DNA of 64,000 nt from Tritrichomonas musculus (taxonomy: Eukaryota > Parabasalia > Tritrichomonadida > Tritrichomonadidae): contig JAPFFF010000011.1 in assembly GCA_039105265.1 (NCBI GenBank), positions 4,898,001-4,962,000 of the forward strand, given 5' to 3'. The stretch's first letter is position 1, and each line of letters opens with the position of its first letter. The translations under genes were made by a program, and so were the position numbers. A model generated the notes under the pieces. That model made no database searches and was not told the DNA's origin. It saw only the letters and a list, made by a program, of their open reading frames with translations. Below are positions 38,101-48,291 of this stretch, in pieces.

Positions 38101-38365
38101 GAATTTCTTCACTACTAGCATACTTTAATAATTCTTTATTGAATTCCTCTGTTTTCAAATAATCGAATAAATCAGTTGTTTTCGCGTAAGGTTTCAATAA
38201 TTCTTTCAATTCCTCAGTATTCAAGCTTGACCCCAAATTATTTCCGTTATTACACTTACACCCACATGAAGTGGCATATTGTTTTATGTATTCTATTATT
38301 AATTCATCTATTGTATTTACCCTTTTGATACCACCTGCTTGCTCTATCGTAAACATTTTGAACAT
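35141..38365 (-). CDS. Long fibre protein (1074 aa)
   Basis: The protein has repeated short units of the form YAL(K/T)TDIPEIPTDLVNESAL followed by TTALEPY and KTEDLPD, like the shaft repeats of trimeric phage fibres. They are interspersed with beta-rich domains. The last 130 residues (FVIGAPVYMTGKVYKHDG, then TTDCICSVKTTGSWKEYVGI and GDYLVKVDDSSCYGIGDEV) are shared with the fibres of B and D. The N-terminus has a cysteine-rich turn (CGCKC). It starts only 5 bp from the divergent gene at 38371. It is probably the attachment fibre of the particle. Confidence 0.65.
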   Translation of the reverse strand: MFKMFTIEQAGGIKRVNTIDELIIEYIKQYATSCGCKCNNGNNLGSSLNTEELKELLKPYAKTTDLFDYLKTEEFNKELLKYASSEEIQNAVNTLRDYVVNNFALSTDIPEIPTDLVNESALTTALEPYTKTEDLPDMTLYAKKEDLSEIPTVLKNSELQLNIRDQLSDEMFQKLMADDVKPLSAQASMCLTSMAANEGLQAALDSCAREYVSKEDLPKIIEQVKSEIPEIIEGQTTIQFKIANNTILDLDYDPYHILIEQYGLDIVSSDSYYTAHYVHADYSYNDDDDNLPSQILRMEGSDSSLWYLYNSHELINPGTGETPEILSCSITKTVEPTDKNAYSARYVSNTYALKSDIPEIIDKTITFNQELELTYDEGNSINTLSVLYTNASQYFEKWKQYGMLFDGYDKTDESIKYQGIFTISSINNNDYVLNNGVQNIALTLEMSSSCGVVYDFDNQHRINVISCYIANEDYDEMNLNSVVNLAFLQDKYVLTTELALAIEQVKSDIKDVDLTPYYTSAQADEKFVDEDELAYELDKYALKTDIPTIPTDLVNESALSTALYGTELNIEYPAKLYDGAYITPKLPNAGVHLVFDVNWGDNQDDDIMHIDVIFKPNGSTNTFDCLDRYDSNGKRIDRIIWRHDDGQIVYVSYIAAHRNNNPIAYNFIRAQIESPFIKTANVVDENPERFTIQCTQNDSGCAIPDEYIRRVLTTKNIIVKFKRNADDASYEEAEYTYSGRKGANLIYKSVSSESSESIDIRVATRIVSLRAADDTLTNIYDASITLISNQPVNDNMISSVKYVNDNFALKTELTRAIDQVKSEIPEPVDLSGYVSKNNDGSLTINSTESNIASFFSSIDSNTLALFRFGYNDTYNTVFMYRSSKTADTGEVFIYVDGHRFQSFSMFGTARNTTIDSNLHVSGKITSNGSNTITHYSPIESSVNSINDFVIGAPVYMTGKVYKHDGDTWISSTVNDTTDCICSVKTTGSWKEYVGICVRIDQKNNCITFSSHGDYLVKVDDSSCYGIGDEVFIDNEDNKLKILSGETAITSKIKRMTVGVITAIIDDKTLAVFKY

Positions 38366-38370
38366 AATAA

Positions 38371-39333
38371 ATGACGTCAGATGTGGATGAACAATTAATA
38401 ATGAATGAGGTGAAAAAGAAAGATTATCAAGATATGCTCATATTCATGTTCCAAAATAGTAAATCAGAGCAAATAAAAACAATAATACACAATATTATTG
38501 AGTATCTTAAGAATCCTCGTAACTATATCAAAGACGTGAAAGAAAAGCTAAAAGATATGCTTGATAAATATAACGCAAAGCCTAAAGGAAGTAAAAGACA
38601 AAAAAATGAATTAGTTAAAATACTTGATTCAAAAGCGAATTACTTTATTGATATATCTGGCTTACTAAAAGATAAAGCTGCGGGCACTCGCAGCCTCCGG
38701 GAACAAAGTTCCAGTCAACACAGTTGCCGACAAGCGGATGAAGAAAAGCCTGTTGCCATTCCACAAATTGAAGAGGAGGAAGAACCTGACTTGGAAGGCC
38801 ATTATTTTAGAAACAGAATTAATAAAGACATTGAATCACTTAGTAATTTATTTACACTTGATAGTAATCATATTAATGCTTTACACTTATTTTATTGTAT
38901 TGCTGATGACTCAAAAAGGTATCCGTTATTTAATAAAAAAGATACTACACAGATTCAATTACTCGTTGTATCATTAACTGAAAACATAGATTCACATAAA
39001 AACAATAAGATACCAGATGACATAAATAACCTAATGCAATTTGAGAAACAAAGAAGACAAACCAATATTGAAACAATGAGAAAGTTAGCTGAATCTAATC
39101 AAGAAGGTCAGCAATTATTAGATGCTTACAATAAATCTTCTACAATTGATGCTAACCAACTAGAAAGGTTTGGCTTATTAAATGAAGAGTTTACTGCTAA
39201 AAACCTTTATGGTTACTATAATAGGTCTATAAATCCTAAAGATGACTCCGATGTTAGAGTTAGGAATATCGCCAGATATGTCCGAGTATGTGAAGACCCA
39301 GGACCTCCCGGAGATACCCACAGATTTGGTTAA
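38371..39333 (+). CDS. Unknown 320-residue helical protein with hairpin-encoded insert
   Basis: The product is mainly helical (MTSDVDEQLIMNEVKKKDYQ, later IETMRKLAESNQEGQQLLDA) with an acidic linker. At residues 103-123 an unusually GC-rich DNA insert with four successive hairpins encodes a Ser/Gln-rich peptide (SLREQSSSQHS). I recognise no family. The last residues run into sequence belonging to element D near 39255, so the natural end is uncertain. Its start is 5 bp from the divergent fibre start, implying a shared control region. Confidence 0.5.
   Translation: MTSDVDEQLIMNEVKKKDYQDMLIFMFQNSKSEQIKTIIHNIIEYLKNPRNYIKDVKEKLKDMLDKYNAKPKGSKRQKNELVKILDSKANYFIDISGLLKDKAAGTRSLREQSSSQHSCRQADEEKPVAIPQIEEEEEPDLEGHYFRNRINKDIESLSNLFTLDSNHINALHLFYCIADDSKRYPLFNKKDTTQIQLLVVSLTENIDSHKNNKIPDDINNLMQFEKQRRQTNIETMRKLAESNQEGQQLLDAYNKSSTIDANQLERFGLLNEEFTAKNLYGYYNRSINPKDDSDVRVRNIARYVRVCEDPGPPGDTHRFG
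38677..38737 (+). other. GC-rich cluster of four consecutive hairpins in a coding region
   Basis: Within 61 bases lie GCTGCG-GGCACT-CGCAGC (38677-38694), GGAAC-AAA-GTTCC (38700-38712), CAAC-ACA-GTTG (38716-38726) and CCG-ACAAG-CGG (38727-38737). All are perfect. The block is far richer in GC than the surrounding gene and keeps the reading frame. It looks like a small palindromic insert rather than ordinary coding sequence. Confidence 0.7.
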
Positions 39334-41374
39334 TGGATCTACACTGAGTACAGCTTTGGAACCATATGCTTTGACAACAGATATGACCCATGCTATTGAT
39401 CAAGTGAAGAGCGATATCCCAGAGATTATCGAGGGGCAAACAACAATTCAATTCACAATCGTCAATAATACAATCCCCGATTTGGATTACGACACATATC
39501 ATGAACTGATTGAGCAATATGGGTTGGATATTGTCTCATCAGACAGTTACTATACGGCCCATTATGTTCACGCAGACTATTCGTACAATGACGATGATGA
39601 TCAACCCTCTCAGATACTGCATATCGACGGAAGTAGTTCTGGTCTATGGATTCTGTATCAAAGCCATGAATTAATCAATCCAGGAACTGGTGATACACCG
39701 GAAATACTATCATGTTCAATAACCAAAACTGTCGAACCAACCGACAAAAACGCTTATTCGGCGAGATATGTGTCGAACACTTATGCTCTCAAAACGGATA
39801 TCCCGGAGATACCCACTGATTTGGTTAATGGATCTACACTGAGTACTGTGTTGGAACCATATGCGAAGACCCAAGACTTGCCAGATATGACCAAGTATGC
39901 GAAGACCCAAGACTTGCCAGATATGACCAAGTATGCACTCACAACAGATATCCCAGAGATACCCACCGATTTGGTTAATGGATCTACACTGAGTACTGTA
40001 TTGGAACCATACGCGAAGACTCAGGACTTGCCAGATATGTCCAAGTATGCACTCACAACAGATATACCAAAAGAGTATTTCACTGATATCAGTGGAGAGG
40101 TTTATATCAAAGACCCAAACAACATCCTGACATTGGGTGGAGCCAATCAGACATGTAGTGATGCACCTCTCATGGTCATGAAACCAAATCATTCTCGAAA
40201 TAGGAGAATATTTAGCATTGGCAATCAACTGGATAGTTCGAAGGAGCGATGGTTAGATTTCGATATTGATGCAAACAGTGATACAGCGACCATCAAATAC
40301 AATGAAATAACTGCATTGGAGATTACTCGATCAAAAGTTTGTGTTATGAATGCATGTGATGTAGACGGTAATGCCTATGCAAAAACCCAGGACTTACCAG
40401 ATATGACCAAGTATGCACTCACAACAGATATCCCAGCACCAGTTGACTTGACACCATATTATACTAGTACCCAGGCTGATGAGAAGTATGCATTGAAGTC
40501 GAGTGCTGTTACAGATGAGCAGCTAATAAAAAGGTGTGCCATTGATTGCAGTCCAATTGCGGAGGGGTCCTCGGATATATCAATTCGTTATCTAAAACTT
40601 GTAGATAAGGTGATTAAACTGGAATACATAGTAAGTGAATATGCACTATGTTGTGAAATAAGGGTGTTATTCCGTGATACAGATGGAAATCCCCATAACA
40701 TAGTAATAGTATTACATCAGAGGACTGTGTATTTCGACAATTTCAAATTCCCACTATATTATGAAGGCACTGATGATATAACATCAAGTCCACTTACATA
40801 TAGCTTCCCAATAGGTGGATATCCCTGGACAACTACTCAGGAATTATTAGATGCTAGACAACTATATTCAAGACAAATCATGTCCCGAGGGTATTTAGCA
40901 ACATTCAAGGCTGCTATTTACGGTGCACAATCCAACACAACCATCACCCACTACTCCCCAATCGAGTCATCGGTTAACACCATCACCGATTTCGTCATTG
41001 GAGCCCCAGTATATATGACCGGTAAGGTATATCATCGCGAGGACTCGAAATGGATCCCTAGCACTGAAGCTGACACCACTGATTGCATATGTAGTGTGAA
41101 GACCACTGGTACCTGGAAGGAGTATGTTGGTATATGCGTGAGAATCGATGAAGCCAATGGTTGTATCACATTCGCCACTCATGGGGATTACATGGTTAAG
41201 GTCGAGGACTCCTCGTGCTATTCCATTGGGGATGAGGTATTCATTGATAACGCTGATAATAAACTGAAGATACTCACTGGTGAGACCGCGATAACCTCAA
41301 AAATAAATCGTATGACAGTGGGTATCATAACTGGTATCATCAACGGATCCACATTAGCCGTATTCAAATCATAG
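39242..41374 (+). CDS. Fibre protein with shaft repeats (up to 710 aa), element D
   Basis: The product has several copies of a KTQDLPDMTKYALTTDIPEI unit alternating with PTDLVNGSTLSTVLEPY, a beta-rich centre, and the same C-terminal domain as the B and C fibres (FVIGAPVYMTGKVYHREDS, then TTDCICSVKTTGTWKEYVGI). One middle block (EIIEGQTTIQF, then YDTYHELIEQYGLDIVSSDS) is also nearly shared with the C fibre, so domains have been exchanged. The first residues come from the element C junction, so the natural start is not known. The 3' end overlaps the polB remnant by 11 bp. Confidence 0.6.
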   Translation: MTPMLELGISPDMSEYVKTQDLPEIPTDLVNGSTLSTALEPYALTTDMTHAIDQVKSDIPEIIEGQTTIQFTIVNNTIPDLDYDTYHELIEQYGLDIVSSDSYYTAHYVHADYSYNDDDDQPSQILHIDGSSSGLWILYQSHELINPGTGDTPEILSCSITKTVEPTDKNAYSARYVSNTYALKTDIPEIPTDLVNGSTLSTVLEPYAKTQDLPDMTKYAKTQDLPDMTKYALTTDIPEIPTDLVNGSTLSTVLEPYAKTQDLPDMSKYALTTDIPKEYFTDISGEVYIKDPNNILTLGGANQTCSDAPLMVMKPNHSRNRRIFSIGNQLDSSKERWLDFDIDANSDTATIKYNEITALEITRSKVCVMNACDVDGNAYAKTQDLPDMTKYALTTDIPAPVDLTPYYTSTQADEKYALKSSAVTDEQLIKRCAIDCSPIAEGSSDISIRYLKLVDKVIKLEYIVSEYALCCEIRVLFRDTDGNPHNIVIVLHQRTVYFDNFKFPLYYEGTDDITSSPLTYSFPIGGYPWTTTQELLDARQLYSRQIMSRGYLATFKAAIYGAQSNTTITHYSPIESSVNTITDFVIGAPVYMTGKVYHREDSKWIPSTEADTTDCICSVKTTGTWKEYVGICVRIDEANGCITFATHGDYMVKVEDSSCYSIGDEVFIDNADNKLKILTGETAITSKINRMTVGIITGIINGSTLAVFKS
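39790..40070 (+). repeat. In-frame tandem repeats in the D fibre gene
   Basis: Segments of about 36 bp (GCGAAGACCCAAGACTTGCC and following) and about 60 bp (GAGATACCCACTGATTTGG and following) recur with few differences here, and once more near 39312-39370. All keep the frame, so copy-number change would alter the length of the fibre shaft without ending the protein. Confidence 0.85.
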
Positions 41375-44300
41375 TGTAGTCCCCTGATGTGAGTCCGTGG
41401 ATGAATGGTGCACAGGATTGGTTCTCGAGGACAATCATTTTCGTGTGTGTCCCGGTGAGAGCATTCTTGTTTACCGTGATCTTGGACATCGTCATCTCAC
41501 TGATTTTGTTATTGCAAGTCATACCTGGAGGTGCTGAGAGTTTGCGCATCATCTGCAGATTGATATTTTTGCCAACCTTCACACCACCATTGTCGATGAT
41601 GTCCTTGTAATCATCACTTGTGATATGGTTCTTCTTGAGGGAGACCCCCTTGAGTTTGAGTGCCTTGGTTATAGAGTCACTATTGAATATGGTGTAGCAC
41701 TTAGGGGCTAACGCTATCATATTCTCACCATATTTCTCAATGCAGAGACCCAGTATTTTCTTCTCATCAGCGATTGTGTTTATATTGGGATTCGGCATGA
41801 ACTTATATATGTTCTCATCATAGAATGCCCTATTCTTGATGATGTATTTGAACTCTTGATCGGACCCCTTGGTGTCATCACCAGCAACCGCAAAATACGC
41901 ACTATCAGTGTCCCCCTCTATGAAATGGAATCGCTCCACATCAAGGCACTTGTACATGAAGTCGTATATGAATGTGAGATACCAGAATTTGGCATTATCT
42001 AGAGTCCAGAATGATTCCTGAAGGCATGTCGTGCATTTGAAGCTCTTTGGGTTCATCTGGAGTAGATAGTTGTCATCACTCAATTTGGTGCCACTGACAT
42101 AGTTGTCGTAGATGATATTCTGGAAGGTCTTATCGCGTGTGCATATCTTGATTTTGGAGAACTTCTCGGTGTTCATCCCATCGTACCCATATGAGCCATT
42201 CATGCTGATCTTGTAGAACTTCTCATTCGACACGCTCAAGTCTTGTCCCAAGCCATTGCCATGCTCAGATCCAGAGATGATATCCTGACGGCGTTTCATG
42301 AACTCACTAACGAATGGGTTGAATCCGCGATGAGCCTCGTATGTGGTGAGACTCTTGATATCCTCGATGACAAGTCCATGGTCGAGGAGGAACCAGAGGT
42401 AGTAGTTCGAGAATGTCTGATAGGTACCCATTGTATCAACACTCATGGTCAGCTTCCGTTCAGTTTTGTCAACAGATGGGAGCTTATTGCGAGTCATGTA
42501 GTCGTGCATATATGGGCCAATTGTGGCCTCATCATTGGTGATATCGAAATTGCGAAATACAGGTGGGAAATTGATGAAGTAGTTGATTTTGGATATTGGG
42601 CATTTCAACATGACTTCCGCTTTGAACAGGAATTTGGGATGCTTTCGGAGCTTCTGGCTGTTGATGATATGCATGCATGAGTTGTAGGTGTTCATATTTT
42701 TGGTACCATCCTTGTACACCTCGAATCGCTCTATCATGGAACCTGGCATATACATGACTCCCCCGTGATATGGATTGGCATTATTTTGGTTGAACTGAAT
42801 GCAGATGGGTATAAGCTGTTGAAATCGACTCCAACAATATGAGTCATCGTGTGTGGAGTATCATATGAGATTACCTTGTGATCAACGGCGTTGTATCTAA
42901 AGCGGTTTATTTTGGTATGACCCTTGATGTTGACTCGGTGCATGACATTGGATAGACCACCTGTGATGTTGTTCCGTAAGCTGTAATACTCCTGTTCATC
43001 GTTGATGAGTGTTGGGAGATGCATCATCTTGCAGTACTTCTTCAGCTGAATTCGGAGTTTGGTTATATTGGGGTCATCACGGCTGCGAAGTCTGTTGCAT
43101 TCCGCACAAGCGAGTTTACAGTTGCTGAGTTCATGACCGATATCATTATTGATTCTATCGAGAGTGGGCTTATTGGTCCATGTGAAGTGCTCACCACAGA
43201 GATGGCACTTGCCAGTATCTGGATTGTTGTACATCTCCATGAACTTATCGAATTGCTCCTCACAAACACATTTATCGAGGTTCCTGGGTTTGTCCTTATG
43301 AGCTAGATTATATTTGACATCCTGGTTATAGTAGTTCTCTCATTTGAATCGCCACCAATCGAGGTTTGGTTTGAATTTGTTAATGGAATTCTGTATAGAG
43401 TATTCGGCATTTGGATCAAATTCCTTATATGCGAGTGCATACTTGATACAGGATGCATTCTTGCTTAGCGATAGGTTTGAGATGAGGTCCACATTGTACT
43501 GCGCATTGAGTGCAATTAGGTTGTCAATAGGTTTGATCATCATCTCGACGTCATTATCATTGTATGCAAGTAGGTAGTCCCATCGGGTTTCATAGTTTTT
43601 GGCATCCTCGAGATATAGCTTGTAATCATCTGGTGTCAATGGGTTCTTCTGGTTGAGATAGCTGTAGAACGCTTCATACTCAAATGGCTCTGCTTTTGAG
43701 AGGACCTCATTGTAGTTCTCAGTGTTGATGGCTTCATATGGGAATACACCCTTCGAGCTATTCTCAACTCCCCCAAAGTCTACACCGCAAGCCATGCTTG
43801 AGCCGAAATCTTCGCCGAATTGTCGTAATGTACCACCAGCGACAAATGATTGTGCGTCGATGAATCGCAACTTGGTATCGTATTTGGGTGACTTCAATAT
43901 GAACTGCTTCAGTGAGGATGCGGTACCAATGATGCTATTGGGCTCAACACTCCATAACGTAGTCCCTTCTGAACTGTAGTTGAGATACTCCTTGAATAGG
44001 TTGCTATCGAATCTACTCGAGTTGAATCCAAATACGGTTATCACATTCAGGTTGCGATCAATGGTTTTGAGATTGTCAACTGGTTGATTGATGAAGGATT
44101 TCATGTATTGAACCTTATCGTGATACACCTGCTTGGATTGCTCAAACAACCACTCGATCCACTTGATGATGAACTCAGATGAATCCCTTAATGAGAAGTG
44201 CCTTGTGGTACAACCAGATTGCGATTTGACACATGATGATACACTAAGGGGAATCAGTCGTGAGTTGATGGTTGTGGATGAACCAATAGATGTATCCACA

Positions 44301-46438
44301 GGCTGTTCAACAGTTTCGAAATCGTAGGTGATGTAATATATGTTGGGTTTCCATTCGAGACCATATGCTAAGCAATATTCGTACACCGGATTGCTGAGTA
44401 TATGTGGACAGTATGGTAGTGGTTCACGATTGGGTATGAATCGCTTTCGAAATACACCGTCACAATGTAGCTTATGGTTCTCGAAACGCTTCATATTGTG
44501 ATGACCGTAATGGGCATATGAGCCACACTTTGGGCAGATATGGATGTTGGTCAGCTTCTCAGCATCCCTGATGTACATTATGTGGATGATTCGATTTTGG
44601 GTGTACAGCAATGCGGATTTCCTAAATGAGTTGTCCTTATTGTATTTCCATTGGTCCTGAAGGTTATACACCTTGCGATCCTGCAAGTACTCATAGATGT
44701 CCACATTCAAGTGATGCTTCTCAGCAGATGTCTTCATGGATTCAATTGATGTCCCCGGATAGTTGTTCAGGAGGTTGATTGCAGCTTGTGATGGCTTAGT
44801 TGAATACACTATATTGTGCTCCTCGCATAGGAGTTTCTTAGCGGCCTTTGTACGATTCTTAGTATTGCAACTGTATTTGGGGTCGACTAGATGGTCATCT
44901 AGACATGCAGCCAGAAATCGGTACCTGCATAGATTGTCATCGGCGTTGTCTGTGATGATGAATTTGCTATTTCTGATCTCAGGAGGTAAATCCTTGATTG
45001 GACCACTAACCTTGACCATTCGAGATACCGTGAATGAGATGGTTCCTACGAGAATCAACTTGGTTCCAGATGTTGAGGTCTCATATGAGTGCAGTACTGA
45101 TTCAATATAGTACTTCACGATATCAAGCGATTGCTCATCACGAACCACAATTGGGGTGGCTGATTTATAGTTGTTCCAATTGATTTCCCTTGCAGTATAT
45201 TGGAATGCATTGGTATTCTCAGCAGAGGGGGTCTCAAACACACCCGAGAGTTGGAAATAGATTTTGAATGGTTTTACCTCGCGTTCATAGACCTGTTGCA
45301 AGCCGTCATATATGGTGTTCAATGAGGATATCGAGTTGAAGTAGTATATGTATATCGGCTCATGGGTATCAATATCTGTGCGTTCACTGTAATCACTATC
45401 AGCATATTTGGCATATTTTTGCCAAGCCTCTACAGCCTTATCATAGTCCTCAGGGGTATTCACAAATAGGAAATCGGTGTGTTCCGATTTGAACTCATGA
45501 CCGAACTCACTGAGGTACTCGAATATCTCATTATTTTCAGGGTCCTTGGGGATACCATCAATACTGGCATTGTCGTCGATAATATGAGCCAGTTTTGTGA
45601 CCTTAGTCCTGTCTCGGAATATATCTTGTATTTCAGCTCTGTCGAGATACTCGGGGTAATACTTGTTGAAGTATGAACATACTTTGCGTTCATCGTCTAA
45701 CCGCTGATGGAACCTATTCTGGGTATTCATATGCTGGAGTACATCAATGGGGTCCTCAACCATGTAATCACCTCTATCGAAATGCTTGAAGTAATCCTTA
45801 TCTACGGCTGCAAGGCGTTCAGACCTCAGCTGCTGATGGAACCTATCCTGGGTATTCATATGCTGGAGTACATCAATGGGGTCCTCAACCATGTAATCAC
45901 CTCTATTGAATTTACTGAAGTAATCACTATCCAGTTTGTCATTCAATCGCTTGATATATGAAGGCTGCTTAACATACGGAATTGGCATCTTATGGGTTGT
46001 GGGAGGTGGGAGTATTGGTGGATACTCAGTGTTATTATCACGAATCAATTGGATAGCTTCCTGTAATGCATCTTCTGCAACTGCTATATTATGTTGTATT
46101 TGGCGGGCCCTTTCGAGTTTGAGTTGATGTACATCAATGGGCTCATCGGTATTGCTATCAAGTCTATTTGTGTAACCATTATCATCCAAAAGGCGTTCAA
46201 TCCGCAATTGCTCGAAGAATGTATCAACATCTGATGCCTTGAGAGTAGCATTGGTATCAAAACCGGTGCGAGCTACAAATGAGTTGTCATTTAGGAACCT
46301 CACGAGTTTGCTCAGCTGTGAAATATATTTGGTGTCGGTTGGGATGTTGCCACCGAACTCAGTGTTGACGATATCGATATAGCTTTTGACAGTTCCTGAT
46401 GGAATTGCACCGAAATTCTTATTCGTGATCCGGCTCAT
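41364..46438 (-). pseudogene. polB: DNA polymerase B remnant of element D
   Basis: This is a relative of the open polymerase at 30051-34691, on the minus strand. It shows the OTU-like region, zinc finger (CPKCGSYAHYG), Exo I YDFETVE, Exo III LAYNDNDVE, an HNH motif (CHLCGEHF, LDRINNDIGH, LACAECNRLR) and the polymerase motifs NGSYGYD and GDTDSAYF. The N-terminal region also has a duplicated block (YMVEDPIDVLQHMNTQ occurs twice). The gene is broken, with about two interruptions, and is a fossil. The start is preceded by TATTTTTACC on the minus strand. Confidence 0.9.
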
Positions 46439-46520
46439 TTGCCCATAGGTAAAAATATAAAATTCTCATCGGTAAAAATACTGTTTTTGAATTTAAATCG
46501 CAAATCGGAATCATATATGT

Positions 46521-46618
46521 GTTAGCGCTAACTGGTATAGTTGTTGGGTCATGAAGCATGTCTCCGGGCTTCGGCTGCAGGCATGAGTTCGATCCACTGC
46601 CATACCGATTTTTCGTAT
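46521..46618 (+). other. tRNA-like sequence, D spacer
   Basis: In the 427-bp spacer between polB and the small gene lies a perfect 12-bp palindrome GTTAGCGCTAAC that overlaps an A-box-like TAGCGCTAACTGG. It is followed by a CATG-AAG-CATG hairpin and a B-box-like GTTCGATCC, and closed by a short T run. The order and the TCATGAA(G)CAT core recall the unit at 27131-27202 in element B. It does not fold as a normal tRNA. The rest of the spacer (to 46865) shows nothing else that I can name. Confidence 0.38.
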
Positions 46619-46865
46619 TATTTCCGGTCCATATTTGTGATAGAGCCCAAGCGCACTAAACACCTTGGGTAAGCTATTACTTGTGGATTATGGGGTAATA
46701 CGGGCATTTGCCGGCATTTGCAACCCAAACCAGTCTCATGGTGGATGCAGGTATTTTCATTGAGGGATTGATGTGCAATCCCGGGTCCGTATGTTGGTTC
46801 CTCTAGAGAATGCATTACGCATCCATCATGGGGTCGGTTTTTGCAAAAATATTTTTGGATTACGG

Positions 46866-47363
46866 TTAGAAATCGGTTATATCGATCTCATCATCGGGGT
46901 CTGGAGCTGTTTCCCTTTGGGGACCGTTTAGAGTCATATGGGTGTTGAGTAGTTTTTGGGTCATATACATGGAGATACTTAGGTTTAGGTTATCGGATAT
47001 CAGTTTACGCAATAGGGATACGCGTTTATGAGGTTCTGCGTTGGAGACCGCATCGATTACTACCTGTGATGTGACATATTGGATCAATCGGTCGTGATCC
47101 CCAATATCCAGGAACTTGCTTCGATTGAATATATGGGTGCGATTTAAACGAGGTCGAGGATGTTCAATGGATGGAGTCTCAGGAGGTGAGTCATTTGCAT
47201 CCTGAGTGGTGTCCTGAGTGGTGTCGATATGTGCTTCAGCCTTTGGGGTATCAGTAGATGGTTTGCGTTTATGGTTCATACGCTTAATCAAATGCTTGAC
47301 ATCTCGACGCAAATCGGTGATGCCATCTACGATCTTTAGGAGTAGATCCGTGTCAGTTTCCAT
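46866..47363 (-). CDS. polB-linked small protein (165 aa), element D
   Basis: The family is the same as the products at 27752 and 34717: a short N-terminal helix (LLKIVDGITDLRRDVKHLIK), a Thr/Pro-rich linker, then FNRSKFLDIGDHDRLIQYV and LNLSISMYMTQKLLNTH. It ends in a short acidic tail. Here it lies upstream of polB rather than downstream, so the gene pair is kept although the order is changed. TATTTTTAAATTGCGTAAATG on this strand provides the usual start-proximal motif. Confidence 0.65.
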   Translation of the reverse strand: METDTDLLLKIVDGITDLRRDVKHLIKRMNHKRKPSTDTPKAEAHIDTTQDTTQDANDSPPETPSIEHPRPRLNRTHIFNRSKFLDIGDHDRLIQYVTSQVVIDAVSNAEPHKRVSLLRKLISDNLNLSISMYMTQKLLNTHMTLNGPQRETAPDPDDEIDITDF

Positions 47364-47439
47364 TTACGCAATTTAAAAATAGCAAATCCCATAAATTGAA
47401 TTTTGGGACCCCCTCTGAAAATCCTTTGGCCGAAAATTC

Positions 47440-47550
<111 letters not shown>

Positions 47551-47757
47551 GTGATCACTGTGACCTTCAATTATGGGTCATTAATGGCTGTCATAGGTGA
47601 ACATCTATATATCCCCTGATACTGGCCATTTATTCCTAGTCATGAGCATCATTTGGGGTCAATTCAAAAATAGTTATGTGGCCTTCAGTTATGGGTCAGT
47701 AATGGGGGGCATTTAGGTAATTCTATCTGACCTGGATCCGGAACACTCATCACTACT
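47551..47757 (-). repeat. Terminal repeat of element D
   Basis: Read on the minus strand from 47757 it begins AGTAGTGATGAGTGTTCCGG and continues through blocks such as CTATTTTTGAATTGA and ATATAGATGTTCAC. The same blocks appear in the same order from 56773 rightward. It is therefore the right end of one copy, matching the left end of element H, with moderate divergence that suggests an older age. Confidence 0.75.
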
Positions 47758-47851
47758 TACGTGGTTATTATTTCAATGATGGATTTAATAACAAAATTAA
47801 TGTTTTCATTGAAAAACTATTTAAACTTCGTGAACAATATAAACGAGAGAG
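47758..47851 (+). pseudogene. polB: Relic of an A-type polymerase gene
   Basis: These 94 bases encode RGYYFNDGFNNKINVFIE and then KLFKLREQYK, closely matching the stretch before motif B in the element A polymerase. The relic is sandwiched between the outer end of element D and the apparent left end of element E, so it is target sequence into which both have landed. It is a small fossil. Confidence 0.7.
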
Positions 47852-48084
47852 AGTAAGGGGGACCGTCTGGGAGGTCAGATAAAATGACCCCCCTCGTCAT
47901 AGGGTTTACAGACCCCAAACCTCAGCTACATGACTCAAAAAATCGCCACTTTTTCAAAATTAGCCCTCGAAACTTTCACAAAATGGCATAGACAAATTTT
48001 GAATAAATTGACAAACTCCCAAAAATAACAACAACGAAAAATAGAACTTTCAAAAATTTTTTATTTTTTTATCAGCAATTTATA

Positions 48085-48291
48085 ATGTCAAACCAAGCCG
48101 AAACATTAAGCACCCTCATTAATAGAATCAATAAAAAGCTAAAAGGTTGGAGACCCGCTTTAAAATACCTCTACGATAATGATGATATCATAGATGAAGT
48201 ACTAAAAGAGATAAATCACTTTATTAATCAGCTAAAGAAATTCAACGGTACTGAACAATTAATAGCTGAACTTGAAGAACTCATTTATTAG
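48085..48291 (+). CDS. Unknown 68-residue helical protein
   Basis: This short, charged helical protein (MSNQAETLSTLINRINKKLK, ending QLIAELEELIY) may form a coiled coil. I see no counterpart in element H. It has the common start motif (TTTTTTTATCAGC, 4 to 18 bases before the ATG) and converges with the next gene with an 11-bp tail overlap, which together support it as real. The function is unknown. Confidence 0.5.
   Translation: MSNQAETLSTLINRINKKLKGWRPALKYLYDNDDIIDEVLKEINHFINQLKKFNGTEQLIAELEELIY

Larger units (their letters stand above)
30051..39255. mobile_element. Maverick element C, partial
   Basis: This stretch holds an open polB, a polB-linked small protein, a long convergent fibre gene and an unknown 320-residue gene. 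No terminal repeats are recognised at either side, so it is a partial copy with estimated limits. Its codon usage is AT-rich, and the composition shifts at about 39255 where element D begins. The recognised genes are open, so these parts look whole even though the element is not complete in the window. Confidence 0.65.
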
